Shown: positions 32,229 through 41,860 of the stretch, piece after piece
Numbering within the stretch: the stretch's first letter is position 1
How the letters are laid out: every line of letters starts with the position of its first letter
Assembly (NCBI RefSeq): GCF_016742955.1
Contig: NZ_JABBYC010000013.1
Span: forward strand, 1-64,000
DNA: 64,000 bases
Direction: 5' to 3'
From: Myceligenerans indicum
GTDB taxonomy: Bacteria > Actinomycetota > Actinomycetes > Actinomycetales > Cellulomonadaceae
Made by a program: the position numbers and the translations under genes
Notes under the pieces: generated by a model
Seen by the model: only the letters and a program-made list of their open reading frames with translations
Told to the model about the DNA's origin: nothing
Database searches by the model: none

Positions 32229-33884
32229 TCATGACGTCGTCGCCTCGACGCCGGCGAGCAGCGACTCGACGAAGGACGCGGGGTCGCCGCTCGCCGGCGG
32301 GGCGATCTGGACGTAGAGCAGGCCCGCGTCCGACGGCGCGGAGCCCGCCGCCTCGACGATCGTCGGCTTCCCGCTGCGGCACGCGGCGAACGTCGCCACG
32401 GTCCAGGTGACTCCGCCGGCGTCGACCTCCGTGCTGTCCGGCTCATCGCACTGGCCGTGCACCTGCTCCGCGATGTAGGCCTCGGGTGTGGTCACGGAGC
32501 CCAGGGAGGGTGACAGACCGATGAACGCACCCGGTAGGGAGTCGTCGTCCGCCCAGCGACCGGGATCCGGTGAGACGACCAGGGCCGGCTCCAGAACGCC
32601 GTCGCCGTCCGGCCGGCCGGACCAGCCGGATCCGGCGGCCTCCCAGCCCGCCGGGAGCCGCAGGCGGACCCGCCCGTCGTCGTCGACGGCCACCGTGGAC
32701 GTGTCCCGCTGCAGCCACCACACCGTCGTGGCGGCGCCGGTGACGAGGAGAACCAGAGCGGCCGCGACCACCCGGCGCCGCCGGGACCGGCGCGGTGCGG
32801 GCAGCGGCGACGACGCCGGGGCCGGCTCCGGGGCTGACTCCGGCGCCGGTGCGGGAGGTCTCGCGCCCGCCCCGGAATCCGGCTCGTCGCGCGCCGCAGC
32901 GCGTCCCGGCCGGTGACGCTCCCCGGAATCCCCGGCCGGCGAGCTGCCGGCCGGGGAACCGGTGACGGGGCCGCCGCCCGCCGCTCCCGGCGCCCGGTTC
33001 CCGATGGCTTCCGCCAGCGCGGTCGCGAAGGCCTCGGCGTCCGCGTACCGGCTCTCCGGGTCCTGGGCGGTCGCCGTGCGGAGCACGGCCGCGACCGCCG
33101 ACGGAACTCCGCGGCGCAGCCTCCGACGGCCCTCCACGGCACCGACCGTGACGGCGGGCGCGTCGCCGACATCCGCACGGGCTCCCGTCGGACCCTCCGC
33201 CGTGGTGTCGGACGGGAGATCGGGCTCGGTATCGGGCTCGGTATCGGGCGTGGTATCGGGCGTGGTCAGAAGCACGACGCCGAGGCGGCCGAGCGCGTAC
33301 ACGTCCGTCCGGCGGTCGACCGTGGCGAGCGGATGGTCCTGCTCGGGCGCCATGAACCCCGGGGTCCCCGCTCGGGCCGTGAGCCCTGACGTCGCCGCGA
33401 GCTCCTTCGCGAGCCCGAGATCGGCCACGAGCACCTGTTGCGGCCCTGTCGGCCGGTTGCGGAAGAGCACGTTCCCGGGAGTGAGGTCGCGGTGCACGAT
33501 CTGCGCGTCGTGCAGCACCTGCACCCCTGAGGCGATCTGCGCCAGCAGCCACAGACACAGCTCCACCTCGAGCGGGCCGGACTCGAGCCGGTCGCGCAGG
33601 CTCCCCCCGTCGGCCCAGCCGAGGACCACGTACGGACGGCCGTCCGGCAGTTCGTCGAAGGCATGGACCCGCACCAGATGGTCGTCCTCGAGCCGCCACA
33701 GCAGGCGCGCCTCCTCGACGAAGCGCTCCCGCACCCGCAGGTCATGACTCCAGTTCTCGGCCAGCACCTTGATCGCCACACGGGCATCGAGCACCTCGTC
33801 GTGGCCGAGCCAGACCGTCGCGAACGACCCTGCGCCAAGCACCCGCTCGATGCGATAGCGGCCGATGCGCTCAGGATGCTCCAT
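32229..33884 (-). CDS. membrane Ser/Thr protein kinase with extracellular sensor region
   Basis: This 551-residue Hanks-type kinase has N-terminal catalytic lobes with IERVLGAGSFATVWLG, AIKVL (ATP lysine), catalytic HRDLTPGN (Thr and Gly replace the usual Lys-Pro-Glu neighbours), VADLGLA (DLG instead of DFG) and MAPEQ. A Pro/Ala/Ser juxtamembrane linker, RRSRRRR and one transmembrane helix (VVAAALVLLVTGAATTVWW) follow. An extracellular domain of about 140 residues is not a PASTA repeat. A TPDTTPDTEPD repeat occurs near residue 230. The key catalytic Asp and Lys are retained, so it is likely active. ATG 33884. Confidence 0.9.
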   Translation of the reverse strand: MEHPERIGRYRIERVLGAGSFATVWLGHDEVLDARVAIKVLAENWSHDLRVRERFVEEARLLWRLEDDHLVRVHAFDELPDGRPYVVLGWADGGSLRDRLESGPLEVELCLWLLAQIASGVQVLHDAQIVHRDLTPGNVLFRNRPTGPQQVLVADLGLAKELAATSGLTARAGTPGFMAPEQDHPLATVDRRTDVYALGRLGVVLLTTPDTTPDTEPDTEPDLPSDTTAEGPTGARADVGDAPAVTVGAVEGRRRLRRGVPSAVAAVLRTATAQDPESRYADAEAFATALAEAIGNRAPGAAGGGPVTGSPAGSSPAGDSGERHRPGRAAARDEPDSGAGARPPAPAPESAPEPAPASSPLPAPRRSRRRRVVAAALVLLVTGAATTVWWLQRDTSTVAVDDDGRVRLRLPAGWEAAGSGWSGRPDGDGVLEPALVVSPDPGRWADDDSLPGAFIGLSPSLGSVTTPEAYIAEQVHGQCDEPDSTEVDAGGVTWTVATFAACRSGKPTIVEAAGSAPSDAGLLYVQIAPPASGDPASFVESLLAGVEATTS

Positions 33885-34051
33885 GGTCAGAAGGCTATCG
33901 ACCGGACCGGAGGAGACCGGGTGAAAGCCTGCCCGTCGGCACACGAGGCGGGCAGGCCGCTCACGTCGCGGAGGACGGCACGACGGCGGCCGCGGGCCTT
34001 CCGCGCACCGTTCGTGCCACCCACCGCGAGGTGGATGCCCCGGCGGACCGG

Positions 34052-35542
34052 TCAGCAGGTGGGGTAGAACGGCCGGTCGCGGAACCGCCGCTCGACGAAC
34101 GTGACCACGCTCGGGGCGGCCGTCGCCATCGTGGTGACATGCTCCCCCAGGTGCCACTGCCAGTACACGCCGGCGCCCGCCGCGCAGTACTCGTCGCGCA
34201 GCGTCACGGCCTGGCCCCGTGGCACGATCTCGTCGAACAGCCCGTGGTAGAGGAAGATCGGTACGTCGGGCGGGTTGCCCCCCGCGCGGTTCTGGCCGAA
34301 CCGCGCCTGCCACGCGTCCGTGTGGCGCGGGTCCGCGTCGGTGTAGACGTCGATGTCCTGCAGCGCATACGCGAGCGCCATGTCGACGCACGCGTCCTGC
34401 GCCTCCTCGTACAGGCGCTCTCCCCGCTCGTTGAGGTAGGCGTGCAGGTCCAGGTCAGGGTAGGCGGCGTCGTACCCGAACGCGGCGAGCAGCATGAACC
34501 CGAACCCGACCCCGCCGTTCAGCCGCTCCGACACCGCGGTGAGGTCTGCGGGTACCCCGCCGGCCGCCACCCCGACGACGTCGAGCTCCGGTGCGTACGT
34601 CTGCCACAGCTCACCCGCCCAGACGGCACCGCCGCCTCCCTGCGAGTAGCCGGCGATCGCCACCTTGCCGCCGGGCTCCAGCCCGGACTCGGTCAGGTTC
34701 GTCGCCGCGCGCACCATGTCGAGCACCACGCGGCCCTGCGACTGGCCGACCATGTAGGTGTGCAGGCCGGGCGTCCCCAGACCCTCGTAGTCGGTGATCA
34801 CCACCGCATACCCCTTGAGCAGGAAGGGCTCGATGAGCGGCCGCTCGTAGTCCAGCCAGCGCGACGGCGCGCAGTCGTCGCCGATGCCCCGCGTCCCCGG
34901 AGCCACGGTCACGATCGGGCGCGGCCCCTCGCCGTACCAGGCGTGATGCGGCACCAGGACCCGCCCGGTCACGGGGATGTCCTGACCGGTGGCGTTCGTC
35001 GAGTGGTACATGACCATCCAGGTGCGCGCGTCCAGGCCGACAGCCTGCTCGCGGACCTTGATCAGCTCACCGTCCGCGCCGTCGCCCAGGTCTGCCGGCG
35101 GGTCGTAGAAGGGGTCGGGCGGGACGGGAAAGATCGTGCCGGACCGGTAGACGCCGTCGTCGTCGGGCACGGCGGCCGACGACGGGTCGGTGAGCTCGCC
35201 CGTGCCGGGATCGGTGGGCGCGGGGTCTGACGGTGCAGGATCGGACGAGGAGCCGACGGCGGACTGGGTGACGGCGGCGGACGAGGTGCCGGCGGCGGAC
35301 GAGGTGCCGGCGGCGGATGAGGTGCCGGCGGCGGATGAGGTGCCGGCGGCGGCGTCCAGGAGCATGGCGTCGGCGTGGGTGGCACCGGCGGGCGCTGCCG
35401 CGTGGGTGGCATTGGCGGCGTGTGCGGCGGTCGGCACGAGTGGCAGGACGAGGGCCGCGGCCGTCGCCAGAGCGAGTCCGTGACGCCGGGATCTCCGGGC
35501 GCCGCCAGGGGCACGGTGTCGAGAAGGGTGTCTGTCCAACAT
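34052..35542 (-). CDS. secreted lipase of the LIP family
   Basis: This 496-residue exported alpha/beta hydrolase has a signal peptide (RRSRRHGLALATAAALVLPL ending AHA), then a disordered region with four GTSSAA repeats, then the secretory-lipase fold. AGYSQGGGG contains the nucleophile Ser, and VITDYEGLGTPGLHTYMVGQ and FLYHGLFDEIVP with its following His region complete the typical triad pattern. It resembles fungal and actinobacterial LIP (pfam03583) triacylglycerol lipases. ATG 35542 is preceded by GAAGGAGAGG. A dedicated promoter with a palindromic operator lies upstream. Two cysteines near the end probably form a disulfide. Confidence 0.9.
   Translation of the reverse strand: MLDRHPSRHRAPGGARRSRRHGLALATAAALVLPLVPTAAHAANATHAAAPAGATHADAMLLDAAAGTSSAAGTSSAAGTSSAAGTSSAAVTQSAVGSSSDPAPSDPAPTDPGTGELTDPSSAAVPDDDGVYRSGTIFPVPPDPFYDPPADLGDGADGELIKVREQAVGLDARTWMVMYHSTNATGQDIPVTGRVLVPHHAWYGEGPRPIVTVAPGTRGIGDDCAPSRWLDYERPLIEPFLLKGYAVVITDYEGLGTPGLHTYMVGQSQGRVVLDMVRAATNLTESGLEPGGKVAIAGYSQGGGGAVWAGELWQTYAPELDVVGVAAGGVPADLTAVSERLNGGVGFGFMLLAAFGYDAAYPDLDLHAYLNERGERLYEEAQDACVDMALAYALQDIDVYTDADPRHTDAWQARFGQNRAGGNPPDVPIFLYHGLFDEIVPRGQAVTLRDEYCAAGAGVYWQWHLGEHVTTMATAAPSVVTFVERRFRDRPFYPTC
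35280..35351 (-). repeat. four tandem 18-bp repeats in the lipase linker
   Basis: Four adjacent 18-base units (GACGAGGTGCCGGCGGCG on the plus strand, the last two with GAT for GAC) encode the GTSSAA repeats of the lipase's post-signal linker. The unit is in frame, so slippage would lengthen the linker without disrupting the enzyme. Confidence 0.9.
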
Positions 35543-35606
35543 GGATGCCTCTCCTTCGAGGTCGTCCTCGGACACTCGGCGCTGAGCGTCCGGCCCGGCG
35601 AGCCGA

Positions 35607-35638
35607 GCGCTACTTACTGTAACTACAATAAGTAGCGC
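35607..35638. promoter_or_regulatory. 32-bp palindromic operator upstream of the lipase
   Basis: GCGCTACTTACTGTA (35607-35621), a two-base centre, then TACAATAAGTAGCGC (35624-35638) form an inverted repeat with one mismatch in 15 pairs. It fills the spacer and -10 region of the lipase promoter, so it is a strong repressor-site candidate. No regulator gene is adjacent. Confidence 0.75.
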
Positions 35639-35644
35639 CGCCAA
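35616..35644 (-). promoter_or_regulatory. promoter of the lipase gene
   Basis: On the minus strand, TTGGCG (35644-35639) and TACAGT (35621-35616) are 17 bases apart. The stretch is notably AT-rich for this genome. The lipase ATG is about 70 bases downstream. Confidence 0.6.
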
Positions 35645-35705
35645 GACGTCACCGCAGGTCCGGCCATCGGAGAGGACTGCTCCGCGGCCAGCGGCGGCGG
35701 CTCAC

Positions 35706-35822
35706 GGGCCGCGGGCCGCGGGCCGCGGGCCGCGGGTTTCGGCCAACGGGCAGCGGGCCGCAGGTTTCGGGCCGCAGGTTTCGGGCCGCAGGTTTCGGGC
35801 CGCGGGTTTCGGGCCGCAGGCT
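35706..35822. repeat. 7-bp and 14-bp tandem repeat tract
   Basis: Four copies of GGGCCGC (35706-35733) are followed by GGGTTTC. Then come four tandem copies of a 14-base unit, GGGCCGCAGGTTTC (35755-35810, the last with one change), and a partial fifth. The 14-mer looks built from two 7-mers. The tract is non-coding, between the lipase promoter and a convergent membrane protein gene. Confidence 0.85.
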
Positions 35823-35910
35823 ACTGACAGCAGCGGGCAGCACGCAGCGGGCCACGGGCTACTGGCAGCACGTGGGTGCGGGCCGCGGCGCAGGCGGTGT
35901 CAGACGGACG

Positions 35911-36534
35911 TCATCGGGGCAGGCTCAGGGCCTTCGGAGCCGCCGGCGCGCGTTCGGCGCGCTCCACGAGGGCTGCGGCGGCGGCCGCGAGAGGGACGAG
36001 CACCAGGTTGCCGAGCAGCATCGTGCGGAAGAAAGGCAGGCCGGCAACGTAGGACGCGAGGAGCCCGTCCAGGCCCGGCGCGTAGAACGTACCTCTCGCC
36101 TGCAGCCACACACCGAAGTTGGTCCACAGGAAGAACCAGATCGAGCCTCCCACCCCGAGCCCGAACGCAGCCCCGAGGCGGCGCCACCCCGCGCTGCGCC
36201 GCACGAGCAGCGCCCCGGCGCCGATCACAGCCCAGGCCGTCCAGGTGAACACCAGGATCGACGTGTTGCCGAGCAGCGCATCGCTCACCGCGGCAGCGGC
36301 GAACGGCACCAGCACGGCCGCGCGATGCCGCAGGATGACGGCCGTGAAGAACGTCGCCGCGGTGATCAGCTCCAGGTTCGGTGGCGCGCCCAGATCCGCG
36401 CGCACCAGCCGCCACACCACCGCGAGCGCCACGACGGCGACCGCGAGCGCCGGCCGCCACCAGCGCCGGGCGAGCTCCGCGAGCGTCAGGTCGCGTGCAG
36501 GTGCCGCGTCGACGGCGGACCGGGCGCCCCGCAT
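35911..36534 (-). CDS. ECF-transporter S-component-like membrane protein
   Basis: This 207-residue integral membrane protein has about five or six hydrophobic helices. PPNLELITAATFFTAVILRH, LLGNTSILVFTWTAWAVIGAG, GWRRLGAAFGLGVGGSIWFFLWTN and AGLPFFRTMLLGNLVLVPLAA resemble the DUF6580/ECF substrate-binding type, which supplies vitamin specificity to energy-coupling-factor transporters. Its start overlaps the DUF4430 lipoprotein stop by one base (TGATG), so the two are coupled. Taken together, a cobamide or other vitamin uptake pair is plausible. No ECF ATPase or T-component is nearby. Confidence 0.75.
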   Translation of the reverse strand: MRGARSAVDAAPARDLTLAELARRWWRPALAVAVVALAVVWRLVRADLGAPPNLELITAATFFTAVILRHRAAVLVPFAAAAVSDALLGNTSILVFTWTAWAVIGAGALLVRRSAGWRRLGAAFGLGVGGSIWFFLWTNFGVWLQARGTFYAPGLDGLLASYVAGLPFFRTMLLGNLVLVPLAAAAAALVERAERAPAAPKALSLPR

Positions 36535-36935
36535 CAGAACGTCTCCAGCTTCCAGGTGATCTCCTGGCCGTCCTCGGTCTCGAGCGCGCCGGCGCCCTCC
36601 GTGGCCTGCTCGCCGTCCACGTAGAGCGCCCAGAACTCGTTCTCGCCGTCGTCCGCGGTGTAGCCGCAGATGGCGGTGACGAAGGCCATCTCGCCCTCAC
36701 CGCTGGTCTCGGCGCTCGGGTCGTTCTCCAGCAGCAGATCGAGAGCGGTCTCGCCGTCCTCGCCCGCGTAGGTGAAGTCTTCCTTCTCGGAGCAGGCCAG
36801 GGCGAGGCCGCCGGGAGCGGACGCGGTGGGATCGGCCTCGTCGTTGCCCTCGCCGCCGGAACCGCAGGCCGCAAGGAGCGCGACGGCAGCGGCCGCGGCG
36901 AGCATCTTCAGGGACGGGACGGTGGTGCTTTGCAT
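36534..36935 (-). CDS. DUF4430 (transcobalamin-C-like) lipoprotein
   Basis: This 133-residue exported lipoprotein starts MQSTTVPSLKMLAAAAAVAL with lipobox LLAAC. The mature part (FTYAGEDGETALDLLLEND, AICGYTADDGENEFWALYVD, GAGALETEDGQEITWKLE) fits the DUF4430 fold found at the C-terminus of intrinsic factor and transcobalamin. In bacteria such domains are often coupled to vitamin-uptake genes, which suits the adjacent S-component-like protein. The longer frame to 36977 lacks a better start and would spoil the signal peptide. Confidence 0.8.
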   Translation of the reverse strand: MQSTTVPSLKMLAAAAAVALLAACGSGGEGNDEADPTASAPGGLALACSEKEDFTYAGEDGETALDLLLENDPSAETSGEGEMAFVTAICGYTADDGENEFWALYVDGEQATEGAGALETEDGQEITWKLETF

Positions 36936-37043
36936 GGTCACGGGACAATCGTAGGAACGAGGACGGCCTGAGCGCACATGTGTCTCGCGAACCGCCCCGC
37001 GACGGACGGCGGCACTTGGGCCGGTGCGCGCCGTCCGCGCCGG

Positions 37044-39182
37044 TCAGACGTCGATCCGCTCGCGGTCCAGCTCGCTCGCGCCGTCGATGATGAATTTCTT
37101 GCGCGGCGCCACGTCCGACCCCATCAGCAGGTCGAACACGCGCTCGGCGGCCTCGGCGTGCTCGGCGGTGACGCGCCGCAGCGTGCGGTGACGCGGGCTC
37201 ATCGTGGTCTCCGCGAGCTGGTCCGCATCCATCTCACCGAGGCCCTTGTAGCGCTGGATGTCGTCCTTGTAGCGCCGCCCTGCCTTGTCGAGCCTGCGCA
37301 GGGTGGTCTGCAACTCCGCCTCGGAGTACGTGTAGATGTACTCCGTCTTGCGCCGCCCGCTCGCGGGCAGCTCCACCCGGTGCAGCGGCGGAACGGCCGC
37401 GAACACGCGGCCGGCCTCGATGAGCGGCTTCATGTAGCGGTAGAAGAGTGTGAGCAGCAGGGTGCGGATGTGGGCGCCGTCGACGTCGGCGTCAGTCATC
37501 AGCACGACCTTGCCGTAGCGGGCCGCCTCGAGGTCGAACGAGCGCCCCGACCCGGCGCCGAGCACCTGGATGATGGCGGCACACTCGGCGTTGCGCAGCA
37601 TGTCGCTGATGGATGCCTTCTGGACGTTGAGGATCTTGCCGCGGATGGGCAGCAGCGCCTGGAAGTCACTGGAGCGGGCCAGCTTCGCGGTGCCGAGGGC
37701 CGAGTCACCCTCCACGATGAACAGCTCGGACCTGTTGACGTCGTCGCTGCGGCAGTCGGCGAGCTTGGCCGGCAGGGAGGAGGTTTCCAGCGCGTTCTTG
37801 CGCCGACTGATCTCCTTCTGCTTGCGCGCGGTGATGCGGGCTCGCATCTCGGCGACGACCTTCTCCAGGAGGAGCGCGGCCTGCGTCTTGTCGTCCCGCT
37901 TGGCCGAGGTCAGGTGCGCGTGGATCTCCTTCTCCACGACGCGCGAGACGATCTGCCGGACCGGGCCGGTGCCGAGGACCTCCTTGGTCTGGCCCTCGAA
38001 CTGCGGCTCCGCGAGGCGGACGGTGACCACGGCGGTCAGTCCGGCCAGGGCATCGTCCTTCTCGATGCGCTCGCCGTTGTCCTTGGTGGACACCTTGAGC
38101 TTGCGGGCGTTCGTCTCGACCGCCTTGCGCAGCACCTTGAGGAGACCCTGCTCGAAACCGGTCTGGTGGGTGCCGCCCTTGGGGGTGGAGATGATGTTGA
38201 CGAAGGAGCGCACCTCGGTCTCGTAGCCGGTTCCCCACCGCAGGGCCACGTCGACCTCGCAGTCGCGCTGGACCGCCTGCGGGGTCATGTGCCCCTTCTC
38301 GTCCAGGACGGGGACCGTCTCGGAGAACGTGCCCGAGCCCTGCAACCGCCAGATCGCCGTCACCGGCACGTCCGGGGCGAGGTGCTCGACGAAGTCGACG
38401 ACGCCGCCTTCGTGCTTGAACACCTCCTCGTGGACACCCGACTCCCCGGGCGTTCCCGGCAGGCCGCGCTCGTCACGGATGCGGAGCTCCAGGCCCGGCA
38501 CCAGGAAACTGGTCTGCCGGGCGCGGGTGACGAGCTCGTCGTAGCTGAAGACGGCCGTCTTGGGGAAGATCTGCCGGTCCGCCCAGTACCGCACGCGGGT
38601 GCCCGTCACGCCCCGCTTCACCTTGCCCACCACGGCGAGCTCGGAGTGGTCGGTGAACGGCTCGAACGGCACGTCCGGGCTCGCGCCGGACGGCGGGTCC
38701 GCGAACAGCCCCGGCTCGCCGCGGTGGAACGTCATCCGGTGCGTCTTGCCGCCGCGGTCGACCTCGACGTCGAGGCGCGCGGACAACGCGTTGACCACCG
38801 AGGCGCCCACGCCGTGCAGACCGCCGGAGGCCGCGTAGGAACCGCCGCCGAACTTCCCGCCCGCGTGCAGCTTCGTGTAGACGACCTCGACGCCGGACAG
38901 CCCGGTCTTGGGCTCGACGTCGACCGGGATCCCGCGCCCGTCGTCCGTGACCGTCACCGAGGAGTCGGCGTGGAGCACGACGTCGATGCGCGTGGCGTAC
39001 CCGCCCAGCGCCTCGTCGACGGAGTTGTCGATGATCTCCCACAGGCAGTGCATGAGGCCACGCGAATCGGTGGTCCCGATGTACATGCCGGGGCGCTTGC
39101 GCACCGCCTCCAGGCCCTCCAGGACGGAGAGGTGCCGGGCGGTGTAGCTGGATTCCTTCTCAGGACGGGCGGTCGCGGTCAC
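37044..39182 (-). CDS. parE: DNA topoisomerase IV subunit B / GyrB-like ATPase
   Basis: This 712-residue type IIA topoisomerase B subunit hydrolyses ATP to drive strand passage with ParC/GyrA. It shows the GHKL motifs DNSVDEAL, TDDGRGIPV and GGLHGVGASVVNALS, the QTK-type loop, and the TOPRIM motifs IVEGDSA and MTDADVDGAHIR. Its position upstream of DUF7455 and sigA is the standard actinobacterial parE locus, where a separate gyrB lies near the origin. The start is uncertain: GTG 39182 gives the conserved TATARPEKESSYTARHLSVL beginning and may be leaderless; GTG 39212 is ten codons earlier. No parC is present in the window. Confidence 0.93.
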   Translation of the reverse strand: MTATARPEKESSYTARHLSVLEGLEAVRKRPGMYIGTTDSRGLMHCLWEIIDNSVDEALGGYATRIDVVLHADSSVTVTDDGRGIPVDVEPKTGLSGVEVVYTKLHAGGKFGGGSYAASGGLHGVGASVVNALSARLDVEVDRGGKTHRMTFHRGEPGLFADPPSGASPDVPFEPFTDHSELAVVGKVKRGVTGTRVRYWADRQIFPKTAVFSYDELVTRARQTSFLVPGLELRIRDERGLPGTPGESGVHEEVFKHEGGVVDFVEHLAPDVPVTAIWRLQGSGTFSETVPVLDEKGHMTPQAVQRDCEVDVALRWGTGYETEVRSFVNIISTPKGGTHQTGFEQGLLKVLRKAVETNARKLKVSTKDNGERIEKDDALAGLTAVVTVRLAEPQFEGQTKEVLGTGPVRQIVSRVVEKEIHAHLTSAKRDDKTQAALLLEKVVAEMRARITARKQKEISRRKNALETSSLPAKLADCRSDDVNRSELFIVEGDSALGTAKLARSSDFQALLPIRGKILNVQKASISDMLRNAECAAIIQVLGAGSGRSFDLEAARYGKVVLMTDADVDGAHIRTLLLTLFYRYMKPLIEAGRVFAAVPPLHRVELPASGRRKTEYIYTYSEAELQTTLRRLDKAGRRYKDDIQRYKGLGEMDADQLAETTMSPRHRTLRRVTAEHAEAAERVFDLLMGSDVAPRKKFIIDGASELDRERIDV

Positions 39183-39462
39183 GGGGCACAGCGTAGACGA
39201 GGTGGCCGACACGTTGTGCCCGCCACGCAGGACAGACGCGCATAGACGCATAGCGGACGTCGCCGAGCGGTGTCTCCTGGCGAGCGTGAACCCGCCCGCA
39301 GACGTCGTCGTGCGCCGCCCCCGCTCGGTGATTCATCCCTCAGCGCAATCCGGGCTCCGGGGCTACGGGAACTGTGAGGCACACCGCTATGCTCACGGCG
39401 AAAGCGGGGCCCTGCGGGGATGGGACCCGACGGACCGATGGTTGGATAGGGGCGTGACGACC

Positions 39463-39663
39463 ATGACCACCGAACAGCTCACCGCCGCCGACCGTTGCGA
39501 CCGCTGCGGGGCCCAGGCCTACGTGCGAGTCGTCCTTCCCACGGGCGAACTGCTCTTCTGCGGCCACCACGCCCGTGCGCACCAGCCCGCCTACGCAGGC
39601 GTGGCCACCCACGTCCAGGACGAGACCGACAGGCTGCTCGCCGAGCACGGCCAGCAGAGCTGA
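39463..39663 (+). CDS. DUF7455-type small zinc-ribbon-like protein
   Basis: This 66-residue protein is typical of actinobacteria and normally found beside sigA. It contains TAADRCDRCGAQAYVRVVLP and LLFCGHHARAH, two Cys pairs plus His that may bind zinc, and an acidic helix (HVQDETDRLLAEH). The function is unknown. The start could be ATG 39463, or GTG 39454, three codons earlier and too close to the GGATAGGGG site. A strong terminator follows. Its synteny with parE and sigA is conserved across the phylum. Confidence 0.88.
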   Translation: MTTEQLTAADRCDRCGAQAYVRVVLPTGELLFCGHHARAHQPAYAGVATHVQDETDRLLAEHGQQS

Positions 39664-39680
39664 CACCTGACCAACCCGAA

Positions 39681-39716
39681 ACGGCGGGGCACCTCCACAC
39701 GGAGGTGCCCCGCCGT
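39681..39716. terminator. perfect 16-bp terminator after the DUF7455 gene
   Basis: ACGGCGGGGCACCTCC (39681-39696) pairs perfectly with its partner at 39701-39716 over an ACAC loop. It lies 18 bases after the DUF7455 stop. The downstream bases are TCGTCGTCGTCC, a weak T-containing run. Confidence 0.9.
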
Positions 39717-39750
39717 CGTCGTCCACAAGCAGGTGCCACCTGCCGCCACA

Positions 39751-39791
39751 CGCGAACGGCCGGCTCCCCGGAAGGGAGCCGGCCGTTCGCG
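39751..39791. terminator. 18-bp terminator hairpin after sigA
   Basis: CGCGAACGGCCGGCTCCC (39751-39768) is complementary to 39774-39791 around a 5-base loop. It lies 27 bases beyond the sigA stop on the minus strand, so this and the preceding hairpin insulate two convergent genes. Confidence 0.9.
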
Positions 39792-39817
39792 CGGTGCGGT
39801 CGCGGTCCGGTCGCGGA

Positions 39818-41524
<1,707 letters not shown>

Positions 41525-41860
41525 CGAGGATCCGGTGGTTCCGCTGCCGGGGCCTGCACTGGACCTCGTCGTGATCGGCAACGAACAAGGGATATTGTAC
41601 CGTCGGCACCCTTGCACGCCTCATCCGACGTGGCCAGCGCAGATGTCTCTGGGCTCATCTCACAGCCTCATACGCGCGGAGCCCGCAGACAGCGGGCGTT
41701 CTTCCCGGGTTCTCGCTTCGTTCTTCAGGGATAGAGAGTCAACGAACCAGGCAGCGCAATGATTCCCGCGAAGGCACCCTCCGGGACGACGACGGCTTCC
41801 TCGCGCCACGGGGGTGCGCTGCTCCCGGGAGGTCACGTCCACGACCGTGGAAGAGGAAGC
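41525..41860. other. intergenic region between sigA and the SARP remnant
   Basis: This 336-base gap holds the sigA leader and -10 box on one side and the ribosome site (AAGAGGAAG) of the regulator remnant on the other. I see no further gene. Confidence 0.6.
41594..41599 (-). promoter_or_regulatory. likely -10 box of sigA
   Basis: The minus strand reads GGTACAATAT here, with TACAAT at 41599-41594, an unusually good -10 for this genome. No clear TTGACA-like -35 sits 17 bases upstream. Confidence 0.5.

Larger units (their letters stand above)
35543..35910. other. intergenic region with operator and repeat tract
   Basis: This 368-base space holds the lipase ribosome site, the palindrome-bearing promoter (35607-35644) and a G/C-rich repeat tract (35706-35822). 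I see no gene in the remainder. Confidence 0.7.

Noticed and set aside
32229-33884. Pseudokinase
   Set aside because: Despite HRDLTPGN and DLG, the ATP-binding Lys, catalytic Asp and metal-binding Asp are all retained, so I call it an active kinase.
35706-35822. CRISPR array
   Set aside because: The units are 7 and 14 bases with no unique spacers between them, and no cas genes are near.
36700-37044. Cobalamin riboswitch before the DUF4430 gene
   Set aside because: The space before ATG 36935 is short and I could not find the conserved B12-box or a folded leader.
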